Assembly: GCF_028372415.1 (NCBI RefSeq)
Contig: NC_092875.1
Location: 147,902,856 to 147,966,855 of the forward strand
Source: Notamacropus eugenii
Lineage: Eukaryota; Chordata; Mammalia; Diprotodontia; Macropodidae
Direction of reading: 5' to 3'
DNA length: 64,000 nt
The notes below the pieces were generated by a model, which was not told the DNA's origin, ran no database searches, and saw nothing but the letters and a program-made list of their open reading frames with translations. This document shows positions 8,490 to 18,645 of the stretch, piece after piece (the stretch's first letter is position 1; the number at the start of each line of letters is the position of its first letter). The position numbers were made by a program, and so were the translations under genes.

Positions 8490-11420
8490 ATTGCCAGAGG
8501 AGCCAAGATGGTGGAGTAGCAGAATGGAATGCAGTCTGAGCTCCCACAGGACTCCTGAAAACAAACCTAAAAAAAAAATGTATCAAGCTGAATCCTGATG
8601 GGGAAATCCAGAGAAAAAGTCACAGTGAATCTTTTGTCAGCTCAGGTTGACACAAGGAGACAGAGAGGTCTGGGGACTTGGGGATGAAGTTGGGGCAGGA
8701 ACATGCATGCTACATCCCAAAACTCAGGGAGAGTCTATACACCAGGGCAAAAAGAAGTTCCATGCCTATATCTGGGCATCCTTAGACCCAGACGAGGGCA
8801 TTTTGGTAGGGGCAGTTGCGAGTTAGTAGCTTTGTCATCCACTACCCAGTTCTAGGTCACAGATTCAAAGTGAACTGAAGAGGGAAGGGGGAAGTAGGGC
8901 TTGTTCCCAGAGTAGGAAGGTCCTGGGCTGCGTACCAAAAAAGGGAGAAGTTCAGAAACAAGTGGCAGCATTTTGGCTCAGATATCAGGAGCAGAGCAGG
9001 ATTTCAGTTACAGCATTTAGCCAAGCCTGAAGAGGATTAACCAGGGCAAGACTCCCAGACCAAAGGAGAGCCTACAGTTCTGTCACTGAATCAGCAGGGC
9101 TTTCCAGTTGGCCAAGAGGAGCTAAGTTCAACAGCATCTGCTGTTGCTCAGACCCAAACTCAGATCAGAAAGTTGCAGAGCTCAGACCAGGAAAGCAGCA
9201 ATCAGACTTTGTTCTAGATCAGAATATTTTAGAAGCAAGGAAAACTTGCATGTCCCCAGCTTGTTGTAAGGTCTTGGAATAATGCAATACTCAGTACCCT
9301 CAAGAAAGCAGCAACAGGGCTAGCCCAGACATTTTCTCCATGAATCCTATTAAGCCCAGCTCCAACTTTTGAGTCTGAAGTCAAGAGGTAGTTTGAAAGA
9401 AAAGGCAAACAAAAATGAACCCCGCTATAATGAGCTATTTATTATGACCCAAACCCAGAAGAAAAGAATGACTCCAAAACATCTACAAACAAGGCCTCAG
9501 AAAAAACACAGCTTGAACACAAACAACTAGAATATCTGAAAGAAATGAAGCTAGAGTTTTTTTTAAAGAGGTAACTTTTTAAAATAGTATTTGAGGGGGA
9601 AAATTTGGAAAAGAAATGAGAGCTATGGAAGAAGGAACTAAAAAGGGAATTAATAGCTTGGCACAAGAAGTACAAAACCTTGCCTAAGGAACAAACTCCC
9701 TGAAAATTTGAATTGACTCAATAGAAGCCAATGACTCCATAAAACAAGAAATATTAAAGTCAAGAGGCTAAAAAACAATAGAAGAAAATGTAAGGTATCA
9801 TAGAAAAAACAATTAACCTAGAAAATCACAAGGAGGAAAAAATGTAAAAATCATTGGACCCTTTGAATGATAAGAGCAAAGAAAGAGCATTAGACATGCC
9901 ATTTCAAGAAACATTAAAAGAAAATGGTCCATATCTCTTAGAACCAGAAGGCAAACTGGAAATGGAAAGAATCCACCAGTTACCTTCTGAAAAAACCCCA
10001 AATGAAAACTCTCAGGAACATGATAGCCAAAATACTTCCAGATCAAAGAAAAAAGTGCCATAAGCAGGCCGAAAGAAAGAGGAGCCACAGTCAGGATCAC
10101 ATGTGATTTAGCAACCATTACTGAAAGGGAGTGGAGAACTTGGAATATGATATAACAGATGGCAAAGGATATGCTTCTAGCCAAGGACAACTTACCCAGC
10201 AAAACTCAGTTAATGCTACAGGGGGAAAAACTGACTTTTAAAGAAATAGAGTACTTTCAAGTATGCCTGATGAAAAGACCACAGTTGCATAGAAATGTTT
10301 AAGTTCAAACACAGAAATGACGAGAAACAAAAAAGGTAAACATTAAAAAATGATAATTGATAAACTGATAAGTTGATATAAAAATGATAAACTACTTACA
10401 CTCTAATGTAGGGTTTCTCCTGTGAGCCCTAACATTATCAGGGGGCATAGAGGTACTCTAATTAATTAGACAAGACTTAGGTGTGGTTCTATTAAGTTTT
10501 GATGATCTTAAGTGAAGAATGGAAAGAGAGAGGAAGAGAAATATACCAGCAGGGGAAAAGGGAAATGAAGGAAGATTAGTGAAAATTATCTCACATAGTT
10601 AAGGTATACAAGTAGATATCTATACAAACAAGGAAAGAGGGATCAGGGGAGCAGATGACACTTCAACATCCCTGTCATCTACACTAAAGGAAGAATATGA
10701 ACATATAGTTGGGTACAGAAATGTATTTCATTCAACAGGGAAATAGGAGGGAAAGAAGAGAAGTGGGAGAAGTTAGAGGGATGGTACATTAAGGGAGGGA
10801 TTAGTCCTAATTAAAGCAAACTCTCAAGATGTACAAAAATATTTATAGCTCTTTTGAGGGCATAAAAGAATGGGGATCTGAGAGAGTCTCCATAAAGTGG
10901 AGAATGGATAAACAAGTTACAGTATGTAAATATGATGGAAAACTATTGTGTTATAAGAAATGATGACGAGGATGGTTTCAGCGAAACCTGGGAACACTCC
11001 TGTGATCTGATGCCTCATGAAGTGAACAGAACCAGTAGAACAAATTATACAATAAGAGAAACATGATAAAGGCAAATAACTTTGAAAGAATTAGGAACTC
11101 TTATCCGTGTAATGACCTACCACAGTTTCAGAGGACTAATGATAAAGCATGCTATTCATGTCTTGAGAGTGGAGTGAAGGACTCAGAGTACAGAATGAGA
11201 CAATTTTTTTTAATATGACCAATGTGGAAATTTGTTTTTGATTACATTTGTATTAGGGTTTCCTGGACCCTTAATGAGACAGAGAACTTTGATCATACAT
11301 ATAGGTAACAGGTTTGTTTTGCTTTAGTTTTTAAATTAGGGGTGTGGGTATGGGGTGTTGGAGAGTGAAAAGGCAGATTTTTGCTGATGAAAAAAGATAA
11401 AATACAAAAAGAAATAAATC
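8490..11420 (+). mobile_element. HAL1-like (half-L1) element: L1-type leader, ORF1 and 3' UTR without ORF2
   Basis: The element opens with GAGGAGCCAAGATGGTGGAG, the usual start of marsupial L1-type leaders. The leader runs to about 9400. A decayed ORF1 follows (about 9410-10335): lysine/glutamate-rich coiled-coil-like text, then an L1 ORF1p-like C-terminal part around 9960-10330 (ERIHQLPSE in the frame at 9854-10063, then in other frames the GGAGCCACAGTCAGGAT and CAGCAAAACTCAG blocks). Next comes a 3' UTR with 'AACCTGGGAACACTCCTGTG' near 10985 and a final T-rich and A-rich end. No endonuclease or RT text lies between ORF1 and the 3' UTR, which is the HAL1 architecture. Frameshifts and stops make it inactive. 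An L1 with an internal deletion is the alternative. Confidence 0.6.
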
Positions 11421-11815
11421 ATTGCCAGTAAGAGGGTGCCCATCAACTGATGAATGGCTGAACAAATTATGACATATGAATAGGATTGGAATACTGTTGT
11501 GCTAAAGCGATGAAAGGAATGGTTTCAAAGAGTGGGAAGACTTATATGAACTGATGCAGAGTAAAGTAAGTGGAACCAGAAGAATGATTTATGCAAGAAT
11601 AAAAACACTGTAAAGATAAACATCCTTAAAAGACTTCAGACCTCTGATCATTGCAATGCCTAATCATGCTTGATTCCAGAGGGCTCATGATAAACTATGC
11701 CATCTACCTCCTGACAGAGAAGCAATGACTTCAGAGTACAGACTGAGACTAAACGAGGCCAACGCAGGCATTTGTTTTGACTGACTGCACATATTTGTTA
11801 CAAAAACAGACAAAA
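11421..11815 (+). mobile_element. Second L1/HAL1 3' UTR fragment
   Basis: Repeats the order seen at 10.88-11.25 kb ('CATCAACTGATGAATGGCTG', 'GACTTATATGAACTGATGCA', 'AGACTGAGACTAAACGAGGC') in the same orientation directly after the previous element. It is a separate insertion or a tandem 3' end. Confidence 0.65.
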
Positions 11816-12490
11816 ACCAAAGACCATTGCCAGTGTCACAATAGTCACATTTTCCAGTATGTTCAGCATGATGAGACGTAATTTCTCCGACCATGGTAAC
11901 TGGAACTCATTGAAAATAACTAGGTGTTCTCTTTCCCTATCCTCACTTACTTTAGGTTTCAAGTACTTGTTGAAATAAGCTATGTTACTCTTTCCTGCCC
12001 AGTCCACAGGACTTCACAGAGAAAAAGAAGCAGGCAAGATAAGTTATGTAATTGTACCTTCTCTCCATTATTATTACCAACCCATTCACTTCAAGCAGAG
12101 ATCTTTATCTACTTAGATCTTATTCTTGCTCCCAACACAGTTTGAAAAAAGCCCCTTTTTGTGGTTTTAGAATTCTTCAACAACCTCAAGCTGTTTGGTA
12201 ATTGAGCAATCCAATGTCCAATTTGCTGATTGAAGCTAGAATTTTGTACATTTGGTCTAGAAGGTCAAATGTACATTTGCTTCCTCCAGTTATCCAATTG
12301 TCTTATCTACAAGTCTTAGGCAGAAAAGTCTAATACAGGAAGAAAAAAACCTAACCAGAAAACAATTAACTGGAATACAATTAATTAGAACTCTCAAATC
12401 CATCTTTATGCAGTAAACTTTTAGAAGAAAGAGGTAAATCATGGGCAATTAAGCTTATCTCAGAGATTGTTCAACAAACCACTTACCAAA
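11816..12490. other. Unique sequence, nothing recognised
   Basis: No repeat or exon signature was recognised. Short overlapping open frames on both strands (11685-12145) share no family motif and overlap the L1 end. Confidence 0.45.
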
Positions 12491-12494
12491 AGGC

Positions 12495-12700
12495 TTTGAT
12501 GGCTTCCCATTGCCTACTAAATTCAATTAAGTGAATATTTATTAAGTGCCTGGTTGTGGAAGGCACTGTAACCAGCACTGAAGATGAAAAAACAAAACAG
12601 TTCTTGTCATGGTGATGATTATATTCTAGTGGGAGGAAATATATGTATTACAGATAAGTGTAATATTTGGGGGACTAAATTTGTTGTCTTATTGATATAG
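12495..12700 (-). mobile_element. L2 3' end, antisense
   Basis: GAATATTTATTAAGTGCCTG, 'AAGGCACTGTAACCAGCACT' and 'ATATTCTAGTGGGAGG' follow the reversed L2 terminus. Confidence 0.65.
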
Positions 12701-12774
12701 GGAATTCTCAGCTAAGAAATGCCCTGTTTCAGTCTAGATGACCAATGCAGACCTGCTTTTCAATGTATAGTCTT

Positions 12775-12912
12775 GAGGGGCTCTTGGGGCACTGACATAC
12801 ATAGTGATTTACCCAAGGTCCCACAACCAGGATGTATCTGAGAGAGGACTTAGACTCAGGTCTTCCTGACTCTGAGGCCAGCACTCTCTCTACTATGCCA
12901 CTCTGTCTTACA
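12775..12912 (-). mobile_element. MIR-type SINE 5' half
   Basis: Reversed order: 'GATTTACCCAAGGTCCCACA', 'GACTCAGGTCTTCCTGACTC', 'CACTCTCTCTACTATGCCAC'. Confidence 0.7.
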
Positions 12913-12979
12913 GGCAAGCATAAGATCAGCCAATTAACTGAACCATCAATCACCAAGCATTTATTAAGTGCCACCATCC

Positions 12980-13665
12980 TGATGCATTCCCTTGCTCATT
13001 GCCTCATGCCTAGCCTAGTGCAACAGCCTAGAAACAGTTGGCTTCTCAGTTTCAAGGCTTTCCCCACTCCAAGCCATCCTCCATTCAGCTGTCAGATTGA
13101 TCCTTCTAAAGCTCAGGTCTGACCCTCTCACCCCCTACCCCTATCCAATAAATTTCAGTCTTCCTATCACCTCCAGGATGAAACATAAATTCCTCTGATG
13201 TTCAGAATTCTTCACATCCTGTCTCCTTCCTACCTTTTCAGGTTTCTCACACTTATTATTCTTTTCCATGTACTCTTTGATTTAATGATGCTATCCTCCT
13301 TGTTTTTCCCTGAAGAAAACACTACATCTCCTGACTCCCAGCATTTTCAGTCTCTCCTCCATGCCTAGAATGCTCTCCTTCCTCAACCCTGCCTTCTAGC
13401 TTCCCTGACTTCCTTCAAGTCTAAGCTCAAGTCCTACCATCTACAGGAAGCCTTTTCTAGCCCTTAATCTTAGTACTTTCCTTCTAAAGCTACCTCCCAT
13501 TTATTGTATCTTGTTTGTACATAGTTGCTTGCATGTTATCTCCTTCATTAGACTATGAGTTGCTAGAGAGCAGAGACTGCTTTTGTCTTTCTTTGTATAC
13601 CTAGTGCTTAGCACAATGTCTGGCATATAATATGTGCTTTAAAATGATAGTCAACTGAAAGATTA
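12980..13665 (+). mobile_element. L2-type LINE 3' end
   Basis: Carries the L2 order in sense: 'CTCCAGGATGAAACATAAAT', 'GCCTAGAATGCTCTCCTTCC', 'CTACAGGAAGCCTTTTCTAG', 'CATTAGACTATGAGTTGCTA', 'CTTAGCACAATGTCTGGCAT'. The sense strand here matches the reverse of 6.1-7.1 kb. The frame at 12832-13122 runs across its border with the SINE and has no function. Confidence 0.75.
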
Positions 13666-13889
13666 TTGATAAAAACCTACTAGAATGAGGAGTTAGATTT
13701 TTGATAACTTTAGAAAATTCAGGTTCAACTAAATAACGAAGTTAGAAGCTAAATTGCAAAGAATGGAGAAATAAATTAGAGGAAATGAAGATAATGAAGG
13801 TAGATATCTTTTTTTCAGAGTTCAGATGGATGAGAGATATAGGATAAGAGATCTAGGGTGTTAATTTGAAGGGATGGTAGGAGGCATGA

Positions 13890-14140
13890 AGGGGCAGCTA
13901 AGATGTTACAATAACTACAGTACTGGGCCTGGAGTCAGGAAGACTCATCTTTCTGACTTCAAATCTGGCTCAAGATACTTACTAGTTGCGTGACTCTGTT
14001 TGCCTCAGTTTCCTCATCTGTAAAATAAGCCAGAGAAGGAAATGTCAAACCACTCCATTTTCTTTGACAAGAAATCCCAAATGGGGTCACAAAGAGAGGG
14101 ACATGAGTGAAAAATGACTAAACGACAACAAAGGATGCAT
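13890..14140 (+). mobile_element. Mar1-type CORE-SINE with RTE-type tail
   Basis: Head GGGGCAGCTAAGATG, core 'TTTGCCTCAGTTTCCTCATC' and tail 'AAATGGGGTCACAAAGAGAG', ending CGACAACAAA. GAGGCATGAA before and GATGCATGAG after may be a decayed target-site duplication. Confidence 0.8.
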
Positions 14141-14194
14141 GAGGGTTAAAGGAGGAAATTTAAAAAGTAAGCTGCAGGTAATAAATCAGAGAAT

Positions 14195-14295
14195 TTGCAT
14201 GACAGTAAATAGGGCACTGGACTTGGTATCAGAGAGACATGGGTTCAAATCTTACCACATATACTTACTAACTGATCAAGCACAAGATGCATCAG
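14195..14295 (+). mobile_element. CORE-SINE head fragment
   Basis: 'AATAGGGCACTGGACTTGGT' followed by 'GGGTTCAAATCTTACCACAT' gives A- and B-box regions only. Confidence 0.55.
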
Positions 14296-15170
14296 GATGC
14301 TGTGGCTGAAACTGCTTCTGGCCCCCTTTTCCCAATTTAGATCCTAAGGTAGAGATTATTTCTTTCTTTTCTTCTCTTGCGCTTCCTCAAAGGAACCTGA
14401 AGCTTTTTCCTCTAGGTCTAGGGAAAGCTCCTTTCTTTAAAATTTATTTACCTTTATTTTCAACAATTAATTTTGCCATATAAGCCAATAGTTCCTATTT
14501 GTGGTGTTAACTACTGGCAGGCTAATGTGGATGATCTGGGAATTCAATTGAGAAGAGGAGATTCAGGGGAGTGGCCCGGGAGGCAAGAGAGATAGATTTA
14601 AAACTGGTGCCATTGTACTATCTCTGACTGGGGGCTCAGAACTGGAAAAAAAAAAAGATAGGGAGAGAATTATGGATTAATTTGTAAGAATTTCCCAGAG
14701 CAGAAGGAATGTTTATATTGGGAAACCCATTTAGGAAATAAGTCAGTTTTAGGGTAGGGGTGAATAGAATAGCTGAATGACTCTATTTACCTCATCATAA
14801 CCACAGAAAATTATTTTGGCAGCTATGTGAAAGATGATTTGGATGGCAGAAAGATTTAAGGGAATGAAACTAGGTAAGAGTATTATTATAAGAAGTCAGG
14901 TGATGTGGCAAGGAATTGGATTTATATAAATGGAGAGAAAGAGACAAGTGGAAGAGACGTTTTGAAAGTAGAGTCAATAAGGCAACAACTAGATATAGGA
15001 TGTGAGGTAAGGGAAAAGGCCAAAAATTATTCTGAAACCTAGGTCCAAAATCCTTAGCCTCAAATTCAAAATTTTTTCAGTCTGCCTGAAATCTCCCTAA
15101 CCTTATTTCTATCTGTTGAAAATCCTATCCATCCTTTAAGACTTAGTTCAAATGAACTCCTCCAGAGAGC
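14296..15170. other. Mostly unique sequence
   Basis: A short L1-tail-like piece (TTATTTTCAACAATTAATTT) sits near 14455; otherwise nothing was recognised. Confidence 0.4.
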
Positions 15171-15324
15171 ATTGATGAACTCTTAATGCAGATTGAAGCA
15201 TACTTTTAAAACTCTTATTTTTCTTATTTAATTTTATTCTGTGTTTTGTTTTGCAACATAACTAATATGAAAATGTTTTGCATAACTTCATATGTATAAT
15301 GGAAATAAAATTGTTTGCTTTCTC
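15171..15324 (+). mobile_element. Older L1 3' UTR end
   Basis: 'GCAGATTGAAGCATACTTTT', 'GCAACATAACTAATATGAAA' and 'CATATGTATAATGGAAATAA' follow the marsupial L1 3' UTR. It ends at the duplicated target of the next L1. Confidence 0.65.
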
Positions 15325-15339
15325 AAGAAGGGGGTTGTT
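15325..15339. repeat. Target-site duplication, left copy (15 bp)
   Basis: AAGAAGGGGGTTGTT is identical to 15778-15792 and brackets the L1 insert. Confidence 0.9.
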
Positions 15340-15777
15340 CCACAGTGTGTGAGAGTTTTTTCTGGTAGACTTAGATTTTTGTAATAACACAAGAACTTCT
15401 TACCAAAAAAAAAAAAAATCCCAATGGAGGATCTCAAGGCAAAATGCCTGCCACACTCAGAGAGAGAAATATGGAAGTAACTCACATATTGTAGCAGATC
15501 ATGTTTGTGTATGTGTATGTGTTTGTGTATCATGTTCTGATTTGTTATACGATTTCTTTCATTTATCTTAGTCTGACTACATAGCATGACTATAGTGAAA
15601 ATGTACTCAATAGGAAAGTATATGTAGAATCTATACAGAACTGTATGCAGTCGTGGGGAGGGAGGGGGGTAGTGGGGAGTAGGTGGGGAGGGATAAAATC
15701 GCAATTGTATGGCAGTGATTGTTAAACATTACAAAATAAAAAAAAATAAAATTAAATTAAATTAAAAAAAAAAAAAA
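15340..15777 (+). mobile_element. Young 5'-truncated L1 (3' UTR plus poly(A))
   Basis: A 438-bp insert flanked by a perfect 15-bp duplication. It ends in AAAATAAAAAAAAATAAA-type text and a long A-run. The body ('ACATAGCATGACTATAGTGA', 'AATAGGAAAGTATATGTAGA') is what I associate with the L1 3' UTR of Monodelphis-type opossums. The perfect duplication and long tail point to a recent event. The 138-residue frame at 15288-15704 on the minus strand is antisense to it and is not a gene. Confidence 0.85.
15655..15692 (+). other. G-quadruplex-capable tract in the L1 3' UTR
   Basis: Several runs of three to six G (GGGG, GGG, GGGGGG, GGGG, GGGG, GGG) lie within 38 bp. L1 3' UTRs in other mammals are known for polypurine quadruplex-forming tracts; folding here is inferred. 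Confidence 0.7.
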
Positions 15778-15792
15778 AAGAAGGGGGTTGTT
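15778..15792. repeat. Target-site duplication, right copy (15 bp)
   Basis: Identical to 15325-15339; directly follows the L1 poly(A). Confidence 0.9.
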
Positions 15793-15995
15793 GTGTTAGT
15801 CCTTCATTTTTTAAGAGGACCAGGATATCAAAGAAATGATGACCTAACTTGCACTTGACTTTGTTTTGAGTGAGGAAGGGCTGTGCAAGTCACCAGCCTC
15901 CCTTTCTCCTGCTGAGCCATCTGGGTCCAGTGACCAGATATTCATCAGGATAATGGGAGAACAGGGAGGAAGGTAGGAAGTTGTAACTCAAAAAT
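15793..15995 (-). mobile_element. Marsupial SINE type B, 3' half
   Basis: Reversed tail 'TTTTTTAAGAGGACCAGGAT', then 'GGGCTGTGCAAGTCACCAGC' and 'AGCCATCTGGGTCCAGTGAC'. The young L1 inserted at its 3' end. Confidence 0.75.
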
Positions 15996-16233
15996 TGTTT
16001 TAAATGAATGTTAAAACTCTTTTTATTAATTTATTAATTGAGAAATATTTAGCAAAATAAATTTTAAAAATACTTTTAAAAAGACAGTTCAAATGCCACC
16101 TCTCCTATGAAGATTCCCTGATTTTTCCTAATTGGAAATTCTTTCCTTCTTTGAGACTGTTACAGTACTCTGTCAATCTCCTATGCTCTTTTGCTCTTTT
16201 TCATTATAATAATAATGATAGCAGCCAACATTT

Positions 16234-16320
16234 ATGTAGTGTCCCAAAAATCTTAGCATAATTTTAAGCTATTGAAGCTATTAAAGCTTAAAATTGCATG
16301 ACTTTGGGGATACATTGTAT
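16234..16320. mobile_element. Palindromic mariner-like MITE
   Basis: Two imperfect inverted arms: left GTGTCCCAAAAATCTTAGCA then AATTTTAAGCT, right AGCTTAAAATT then TGCATGACTTTGGGGATACA. The inner 11 bp pair perfectly around a short loop. The GTGTCCCAAAA-type end is mariner-like. A partial copy is at 62.23-62.28 kb. Confidence 0.6.
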
Positions 16321-16329
16321 ATCACTTTC

Positions 16330-17640
16330 TTTACCCAATTCTTTACCATTTTCATTTAAAGTTTTGAGTTCCAAATTCTGTCTCTTCCTCCCTTTTCCCC
16401 CCTCCCTGAAACAGTAAGCAATAAGTTATAGGTAATATATGTGCAATGATGTGAAACATTTCCACATTAGTCATTCTGTACAAGAAAACCCAAAAGAAAA
16501 AAATGAAAGAAAAAAGTGATAAATAGCGTGCTTCAGTCTCTATTCAAACAATATCAGTTCTTTTTCTGGAGATGAATAGTATGTTTCATCATTAATCCTT
16601 TGGGATTGATTGTCTTTGACCATCGTATTGCTAACAGCTAAGTCGTTCACAGGTCTTCATGAACAATATTGCTGTTACTATGTACAATGTCCTTCTAGTT
16701 TTGTTCTCTTCACCATGCATCAGTTCATATAAGTCTTTCCAGGATTTTTTGAAATCATCCTGCTTGTCATTTCTTATAGCACAACAATATTCCATTGCAA
16801 TCATATGCCACAGCTTGTTTAGTCATTCCCCAATTAATGGGCATACCTTTGATTTCCAATTCTTAGCCACCACAAACAGAGCTGGGACAAATATTTTTGT
16901 ATAAATAGACCCTTTCCCCCCTTTTCTGGATGTCTTTGGGATATAGATCTAGGAGTGATATTACTGGATCAAAGGGTATGCATAGTTGGGCATAGTTCCA
17001 AATTGCCCTCTAGAATGGTTGGATCAGTTCACAACTCCACCAACAATGCATTAGTGTTCCAGTTTTCCCACATCCCCTGCAACATCCAACATTTTCCTTT
17101 TTTGTCATATTACCCAATCTGATACATGTGACGTGGTACCTCAGAGTTGCTTTAATTTGCATTTCTCTAATCATTTGTGATTCAGAGCATTTTTTCATAT
17201 GATTATAGATAGCTTTGATTTATTTGTCTGAAAACTGTCTGTTCATATCCTTTGGCCATTTACCAATTGGGGAATGACTTGTATTTTTATACATTTGACT
17301 CAGTTCTCTGTATATTTGAGAAATGAGATCTTTATCAGAGATACTTGTTGCAAAAGTTTTCCCCAGTTTTCTGTTTTCCTTATAATTTTGATTGCATTGG
17401 TTTTGCTTGTGCAAAACCTTTTAAATTTTATATAATCAGTCATCTATTTTTATTTTCTAATGCTCTCTAATATCTTCTTTGGTCTTAAATTCTTTCCTTA
17501 TCCATAAATCTGACAGATAAACTATTCTGTGCTCTCTTGATTTGCATATGGTATCATCCTTTATGTGTAAGTAATGTACCCATTTTGAACTTATCTCAGT
17601 ATGTGGTGTGAGACGTTGGTCTACATGTAGTTTATACCAC
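16330..17640 (-). mobile_element. L1 3' half, antisense
   Basis: Starts with the reversed polypurine end (TTTTGAGTTCCAAATTCTGT) and runs through 'TTCCCCAATTAATGGGCATA', 'ATTACTGGATCAAAGGGTAT', 'CATTTCTCTAATCATTTGTG' and 'TTTACCAATTGGGGAATGAC'. The same blocks in sense form appear at 11.42-11.8 kb. The minus frames at 17010-17198 and 17220-17414 are short relic pieces. Confidence 0.8.
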
Positions 17641-17835
17641 TGTCACTTTAAGAGTTACTTAGTGTTTTCGCTACAGTATCTCATTTGATCTACAATATCT
17701 CAATATCCTAGCAACAGTAACTACTACAGGTATTCACATTTGACCTGTGAAGAAACTGAGGCTTAAAATAAGTGCTCCTAACCACAAGTAAGACTCCAAG
17801 TTTGAGCTCGTGTTCTTTTTATCTTCCACAGTGTT
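17641..17835 (-). mobile_element. Diverged MIR-type SINE
   Basis: 'TATCTCATTTGATCTACAAT' and 'CTGTGAAGAAACTGAGGCTT' in reversed MIR order. Confidence 0.55.
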
Positions 17836-17949
17836 TTACACAGTATAAGTGCTTAAATTAATTTCGTTAAATCGAACAAAAAATATCGAATGCACTAAGG
17901 GTCAAAATTACTCAAATCTCCAAGAATTTCAGAGAGGGGCATGCGAAAG

Positions 17950-18440
17950 CTGAACTCCAAACACACTAACCCTGCCTGGGGACTTTGCGTGCACATTGGA
18001 GCCTAAACCAGCAGATGGAGCCCAGCTCGCAGAAACAGTCAAGAGGCGGCAGAGATCCCAACCCCCTTAGGCAAGGCACAGGGTTTTTCTCCCCAGCAAC
18101 ACCCATGCAGCCACTCACACGGGCAAGCCAGCGCTCCTCCACTCAGAAGGCGCTTGCTTGTTGCTTCCCAAAGGGCTCTGGGCTTTCCCTCCCGCCCCCG
18201 CGCTCCAGGTGCTGCAGAAACTACTCGGAGGGAAGGTGGGAGCAGATTAGTCCCTGCGGTGTCTTCGCCGCCCCCTAGCATCTTTCGGCTCTCCTCCCCC
18301 ACGCGCCGAGGGGCTGGCCGGCTGTCTCTAGGGAACACAAGAAAGCTGCCTTTGCGGGAGGGGAGATGCGGCGGGGATGACGTCAGCCGAAAGGAGGCTA
18401 GGGCCGGCCAGCTACCTTCTGCCCCTTTCCCAGCTGTAAG
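17950..18440. promoter_or_regulatory. CpG-rich promoter-like island
   Basis: The sequence changes from about 35-40% GC to clearly GC-rich, with dense CpG (for example GCGGCAGAG, CCCGCCCCCGCGC, CTTCGCCGCC, ACGCGCCGAGG, GATGCGGCGGGGATGACGTC) in otherwise CpG-poor DNA. It holds a perfect CRE and CCGCCC/GGCGGG-type GC boxes and is free of recognised repeats. These features suit a CpG-island promoter. I see no TATA box and cannot identify a first exon, gene or direction. The long frames on both strands (17985-18278, 18039-18476, 18154-18450) reflect low stop density in GC-rich DNA and match no family I know. Confidence 0.55.
18378..18385 (+). promoter_or_regulatory. CRE palindrome TGACGTCA
   Basis: Perfect 8-bp CREB/ATF site inside the CpG-rich island, followed by GCCG. 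Conserved CREs are common in CpG-island promoters; occupancy is unknown. Confidence 0.6.
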
Positions 18441-18581
18441 AACGACCTGACCTTTTTTTAATGCCTCCTTTAGCACCTAGGACCTGTAGTCATTTTAACC
18501 AGCAGGTGGTGCTGGGTGGTCAATTTTTATGAACCCTTGGAGTGGAAGGTGGGGCTGAGTCTGAGCCCTCCCAGCAGGAGA

Positions 18582-18645
18582 TATGTGTGTGTGTGTGTGC
18601 GCGTGCATGTGCATGTGTGCATATGTGTGCGTGTGCGTGTGTGTC
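18582..18645 (+). repeat. (GT)n / (GTGC) microsatellite
   Basis: ATATGTGTGTGTGTGTGTGC followed by GCGTGCATGTGCATGTGTGC-type repeats. The alternating purine-pyrimidine run could adopt Z-DNA. Open frames at 18520-18786 translate it and are not genes. Confidence 0.85.

Noticed and set aside
8351..8539. Possible tRNA genes at SINE heads such as this and other GGCAGCTAGGTGG sites
   Set aside because: The A- and B-box-like words belong to SINE heads followed by CORE sequence; no intact cloverleaf was found.
15288..15704. 138-residue minus-strand frame
   Set aside because: Antisense to a young L1 3' UTR and crosses the target-site duplication, so it did not exist before the insertion.
18039..18476. 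145-residue minus-strand frame within the CpG-rich island
   Set aside because: GC-rich DNA has few stops, and frames are open on both strands at once; no family resemblance.
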